A stretch of DNA of 32,028 nucleotides from Candidatus Zixiibacteriota bacterium. GTDB lineage: Bacteria; Zixibacteria; MSB-5A5; RBG-16-43-9. Positions 29,792 through 32,028 of the stretch are shown here, piece by piece. The DNA is taken from NCBI GenBank assembly GCA_022865345.1, contig JALHSU010000085.1, positions 1 through 32,028 of the forward strand, in the 5' to 3' direction. The first letter of the stretch is position 1. Each line of letters opens with the position of its first letter. The position numbers and the translations under genes were made by a program. The notes beneath the pieces are model-generated. The model worked only from the letters and a program-made list of their open reading frames with translations. It did no database searches and was not told the DNA's origin.

Positions 29792-30592
29792 TTGAAAATC
29801 GGGTTTGTGCAGTTTTGTCCGATCTTTGGCAAAAAAGAGGAAAATCTCGAAAGGGTAGAAAAGCTTATCCAGAAAGAAGAAGCAAACCTTCTGGTTCTGC
29901 CTGAGCTTTTTAATACCGGGTATATTTTCGCAGATAAAGAAGAGCTGGAGAGCTTAGCAGAGAAGATTCCTGAAGGAGAAACCAGCAGATTCTTACTTGA
30001 GCTTTCCAGGCAGAGAAAGATGAGCCTGGTATTCGGCATAGCGGAGAAAGACAAGGATAAAATTTACAACTCCGCAGTTCTGCTTACGCCTGAAGGGGTA
30101 AAGGGAATCTATCGCAAGCTCCACCTGTTCGATCAGGAGAAATTCCTTTTCGATCCGGGTGAGAATGAGCCAGAGGTTTTTGATGATGGAAAAGCGAAAA
30201 TAGGGATGATGGTCTGCTTTGACTGGCTTTTCCCGGAAGTGGCAAGGGTCTTAGCCTTAAAGGGTGCGGAGATAATCTGCCACCCTTCGGATTTGATTCT
30301 ACCCTACGCCCAGGAGGCAATGAGAATCAGAAGTCTGGAGAACAGGGTTTTCACCATAACCTGTAACCGAACCGGTGAAGAAAGCAGAAGAGGCAGGAAA
30401 CTTTCCTTTACCGGAAGAAGCCAGATAACCGATACACGGGGGAATATTCTCCTGAGAGCAAGCCAGGATAGAGATGAAATCGGGTATGTGGAGATCGATC
30501 CTCTTTTAGCCAGAGACAAAAAGTTCACTGAAAATAACTTTATTTTTGATGATCGAAGGCCAGAGTTTTATAAAAGGCTTTTAACCAAGTAA
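29792..30592 (+). CDS. Carbon-nitrogen hydrolase (nitrilase superfamily)
   Basis: A 266-residue protein with the complete Glu-Lys-Cys triad: E38 in LPELFNTGY, K109 in YRKLHLF and C142 in MVCFDWLFPE. The fold is the alpha-beta-beta-alpha nitrilase type. The superfamily cleaves amides, including omega-amidase, N-carbamoylputrescine and biotinidase-like reactions; this one cannot be placed more precisely from motifs. The start is TTG 29792, 5 bases after AGGAGG (29781-29786), which clearly decides it. The response-regulator gene follows after 14 bases, so the two may be cotranscribed. Confidence 0.9.
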   Translation: MKIGFVQFCPIFGKKEENLERVEKLIQKEEANLLVLPELFNTGYIFADKEELESLAEKIPEGETSRFLLELSRQRKMSLVFGIAEKDKDKIYNSAVLLTPEGVKGIYRKLHLFDQEKFLFDPGENEPEVFDDGKAKIGMMVCFDWLFPEVARVLALKGAEIICHPSDLILPYAQEAMRIRSLENRVFTITCNRTGEESRRGRKLSFTGRSQITDTRGNILLRASQDRDEIGYVEIDPLLARDKKFTENNFIFDDRRPEFYKRLLTK

Positions 30593-30606
30593 AATCAGGG
30601 GGGAGT

Positions 30607-31041
30607 ATGAATTTGACAAAGAACCCATCACCGATTGGCTCAACTAGGCTGGAGAAGAAGACCAAAAGCGGCAAGATTCTGGTAATAGATGACGAGGCTG
30701 AGATCACCGAGATAGTCGAGACGTTTCTCAAGGATGCCGGGTATCAGGTTCTGGTGGAGAATTCCAGCGTAATGGGGATAGAAAGGGCTAAAAGCTTCAG
30801 GCCGGACCTGATACTTTTAGATATAATGATGCCTTTTATGGACGGGTATGAGGTATGCGAAGAACTGAAGAAAAACAAGGAGACAGAAAATATCCCGGTA
30901 ATCTTCCTCACCGGCAAGGATGCCAGATCAGATGAAGGAAAAAGCTTCAAGGCAGGCGGGGACATGTTCATCAAAAAACCGTTTAACTGTGAACGGCTTT
31001 TGGAGATAGTGCGGATTGTGCTTTTGAGTATAAATAAATAA
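30607..31041 (+). CDS. Stand-alone response regulator receiver protein
   Basis: A 144-residue CheY-like receiver with an extra N-terminal stretch of about 20 residues rich in Thr, Pro and Lys. The acidic pocket is D28-D29 (VIDDE), the phosphorylation site is D72 (LLDIMMP), then LTG and the KKP lysine near the end. It has no output domain, so it probably acts through protein contacts. No histidine kinase is in the window. GGGGG lies upstream of the ATG at 30607. A strong terminator follows at 31077. Confidence 0.93.
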   Translation: MNLTKNPSPIGSTRLEKKTKSGKILVIDDEAEITEIVETFLKDAGYQVLVENSSVMGIERAKSFRPDLILLDIMMPFMDGYEVCEELKKNKETENIPVIFLTGKDARSDEGKSFKAGGDMFIKKPFNCERLLEIVRIVLLSINK

Positions 31042-31076
31042 AGATATAGATTTAAGAACGAAAGGTCCAAAAAAGG

Positions 31077-31102
31077 ATCCCGCCAAAAAGCGGGATTTTT
31101 TT
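31077..31102 (+). terminator. Intrinsic terminator after the response regulator
   Basis: ATCCCGC, loop CAAAAA, GCGGGAT, then seven T (31096-31102). A canonical rho-independent terminator. Confidence 0.8.
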
Positions 31103-31602
31103 ATTCAGAATTATTATGGTTCATAGCCACTTTAGTGGCGTCTTTTGTTGACTTGGTCTTCTCCTGAGAGGAGAGGTAAATTCGTAGCGCGACCCTTTCA
31201 GGGTCGCATTGCGAGGCTGAAAGCCTCGCGCTACATACCTCAGCTCACGGCAAAGCCCTCTCCTAAGAGGAGAGGGAACACTTTCTCTCGGCAAGGATGT
31301 TGTTATCCTCGCCCATTTTTATCTTGTGAATATAAGAAAGGTTGGGGAAACCCATAGCGCGACCCTTTCAGGGTCGCAGAGATTTGTAGAGACGCATCGA
31401 ATGCGTCTCTATTCTTATGACCTAACCCTCTCCTAAGAGGAGAGGGAAATACTATAACTCAAAGAGCTATGCTATCACACCCTTCGCTTTCATCTTGTGG
31501 ATGATAACATCCACAATGAGCATAACTAATTCGTTTTTTGATTTTTTTCGTATTATATATGGTTTTTTTTGAAAAAATTACCAAAAAGTCTCAAAAAAGG
31601 TA
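31103..31602. other. Palindrome-rich spacer before the archaemetzincin gene
   Basis: No gene seen. In order: a GCCACTTTAGTGGC stem (near 31126), a Y element (31184-31234), CCCTCTCCT/AGGAGAGGG hairpins at 31256-31276 and 31426-31446, GGCAAGGAT/ATCCTCGCC (31289-31312), GCGACCCT/AGGGTCGC (31359-31377), AGAGACGCAT/ATGCGTCTCT (31386-31410) and TTGTGGATG/CATCCACAA (31495-31516). Confidence 0.65.
31184..31234. repeat. Perfect Y-shaped double hairpin, GTAGC/GCTAC ends
   Basis: GTAGC (31184-31188) and GCTAC (31230-31234) close the structure. Hairpin 1 is GCGACCCT/AGGGTCGC (31189-31207), linker ATT, hairpin 2 is GCGAGGCT/AGCCTCGC (31211-31229). Hairpin 1 alone also occurs at 1257 and 31359. Confidence 0.85.
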
Positions 31603-31631
31603 TTGACAGATTAAGGGTTTGTGCTTATGAT
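31603..31631 (+). promoter_or_regulatory. Sigma-70-type promoter of the archaemetzincin gene
   Basis: TTGACA (31603-31608), exactly 17 bases, TATGAT (31626-31631). It lies 41 bases before the ATG. Confidence 0.7.
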
Positions 31632-31672
31632 AAATCAGAAGGAACGGAGAAGCCGGTGAGGCGGAAAGGAAG

Positions 31673-32028
31673 ATGATCGAAAAGAAAGCAGTCAGCACCA
31701 AAAGCAAGATCGTTATCGTCCCTTTGGGGGATGTGGATTACGGGCTGATAAATAAATTAGCTACCGCGCTGGTTTCGGTTTTCAACGCGGGAGTGGACAT
31801 CCTGCAGGGGATAAGAATCCCGGCTGAGGCATATAACCGAAACAGGGGACAGTATTATTCCACAGTCATACTCAACAAATTAGAGCTTTTGAAAGCTAAT
31901 CCACGGGAAAAGGTTTTAGGGGTTATAGATGAAGATCTTTACGTTCCTTCTTTAAATTTTGTCTTCGGTGAAGCTGACCCTTTAAGCAAGGTGGCGATTA
32001 TCTCTCTCCAGCGGCTTAAACAGGAAAA
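31673..32028 (+). CDS. Archaemetzincin-family metalloprotease (N-terminal part)
   Basis: The frame stays open from ATG 31673 to the window end (118 full codons). The segments IVIVPLGDVD, NRNRGQYYST, the DEDLYVPSLNFVFG stretch and AIISLQRL match the N-terminal half of archaemetzincins, zinc metalloproteases of archaea, vertebrates and some bacteria. The catalytic HExxH site and the CxxC structural zinc site would follow beyond the edge and could not be checked. AAAGGA precedes the ATG and a good promoter lies just upstream. The biological substrate of bacterial members is unknown. Confidence 0.85.
   Translation, partial: MIEKKAVSTKSKIVIVPLGDVDYGLINKLATALVSVFNAGVDILQGIRIPAEAYNRNRGQYYSTVILNKLELLKANPREKVLGVIDEDLYVPSLNFVFGEADPLSKVAIISLQRLKQE

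Overview
The window comes from a bacterial chromosome, most likely an uncultured anaerobe. It carries a 2-oxoacid:ferredoxin oxidoreductase, a DOXP-pathway ispG, a complete ffh-rpsP-khpA-rimM-trmD-rplS block, an arsM-type methyltransferase paired with a Cys-rich AbrB-like protein, and the start of an archaemetzincin gene. The mix resembles genomes of candidate phyla near the FCB superphylum (for example Zixibacteria), but that placement is an inference and no rRNA is present to test it. Most genes are on the + strand; TTG and GTG starts are common, usually behind good AGGAGG-like sites. No tRNA, rRNA, CRISPR array or transposase gene was seen.

Layout. 1-1171: end of the korB-like gene and korC-like gene, separated by a repeat-filled spacer. 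1403-7453: a B12-binding radical SAM/DUF2344 fusion, rsmB, a membrane-anchored PASTA protein and rpe. 7576-11651: ffh, rpsP, khpA, rimM, trmD, rplS (protein targeting, ribosome assembly, tRNA modification). 11806-14240: an inserted pair, a GIY-YIG nuclease-like protein and an MFS transporter, splitting rplS from rnhB-yraN (14419-15436). 15421-15759 (-): small membrane-anchored protein. 16006-18526: ispG and a TPR membrane protein with near-identical DNA repeats. 18831-20564 (-): rqcH-like NFACT gene. 20920-23491: prfB with a programmed +1 frameshift, a secreted propeller-like protein and a small zinc-ribbon protein. 23589-26388: pta, a deoxyribosyltransferase-like gene and rlmN (-). 26677-27947: an operator-controlled operon of AbrB-like protein plus arsM. 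28233-31041: beta-CASP metallo-beta-lactamase, carbon-nitrogen hydrolase and response regulator. 31673-end: archaemetzincin, cut by the window edge.

The most unusual content lies between genes. Nearly every spacer above about 150 bases is packed with palindromes of several recurring families: Y-shaped double hairpins closed by GTAG/CTAC or GTGG/CCAC ends, long GTCATTCTGAG...CTCAGAATGAC and GTCATTGCGAG...CTCGCAATGAC elements enclosing further hairpins, and short perfect palindromes with constant ends but variable cores. Some are nested in the loops of others. They extend false reading frames at the 5' ends of rsmB, rpe, the MFS gene and rqcH, so several starts given here are downstream of the longest possible ORF.
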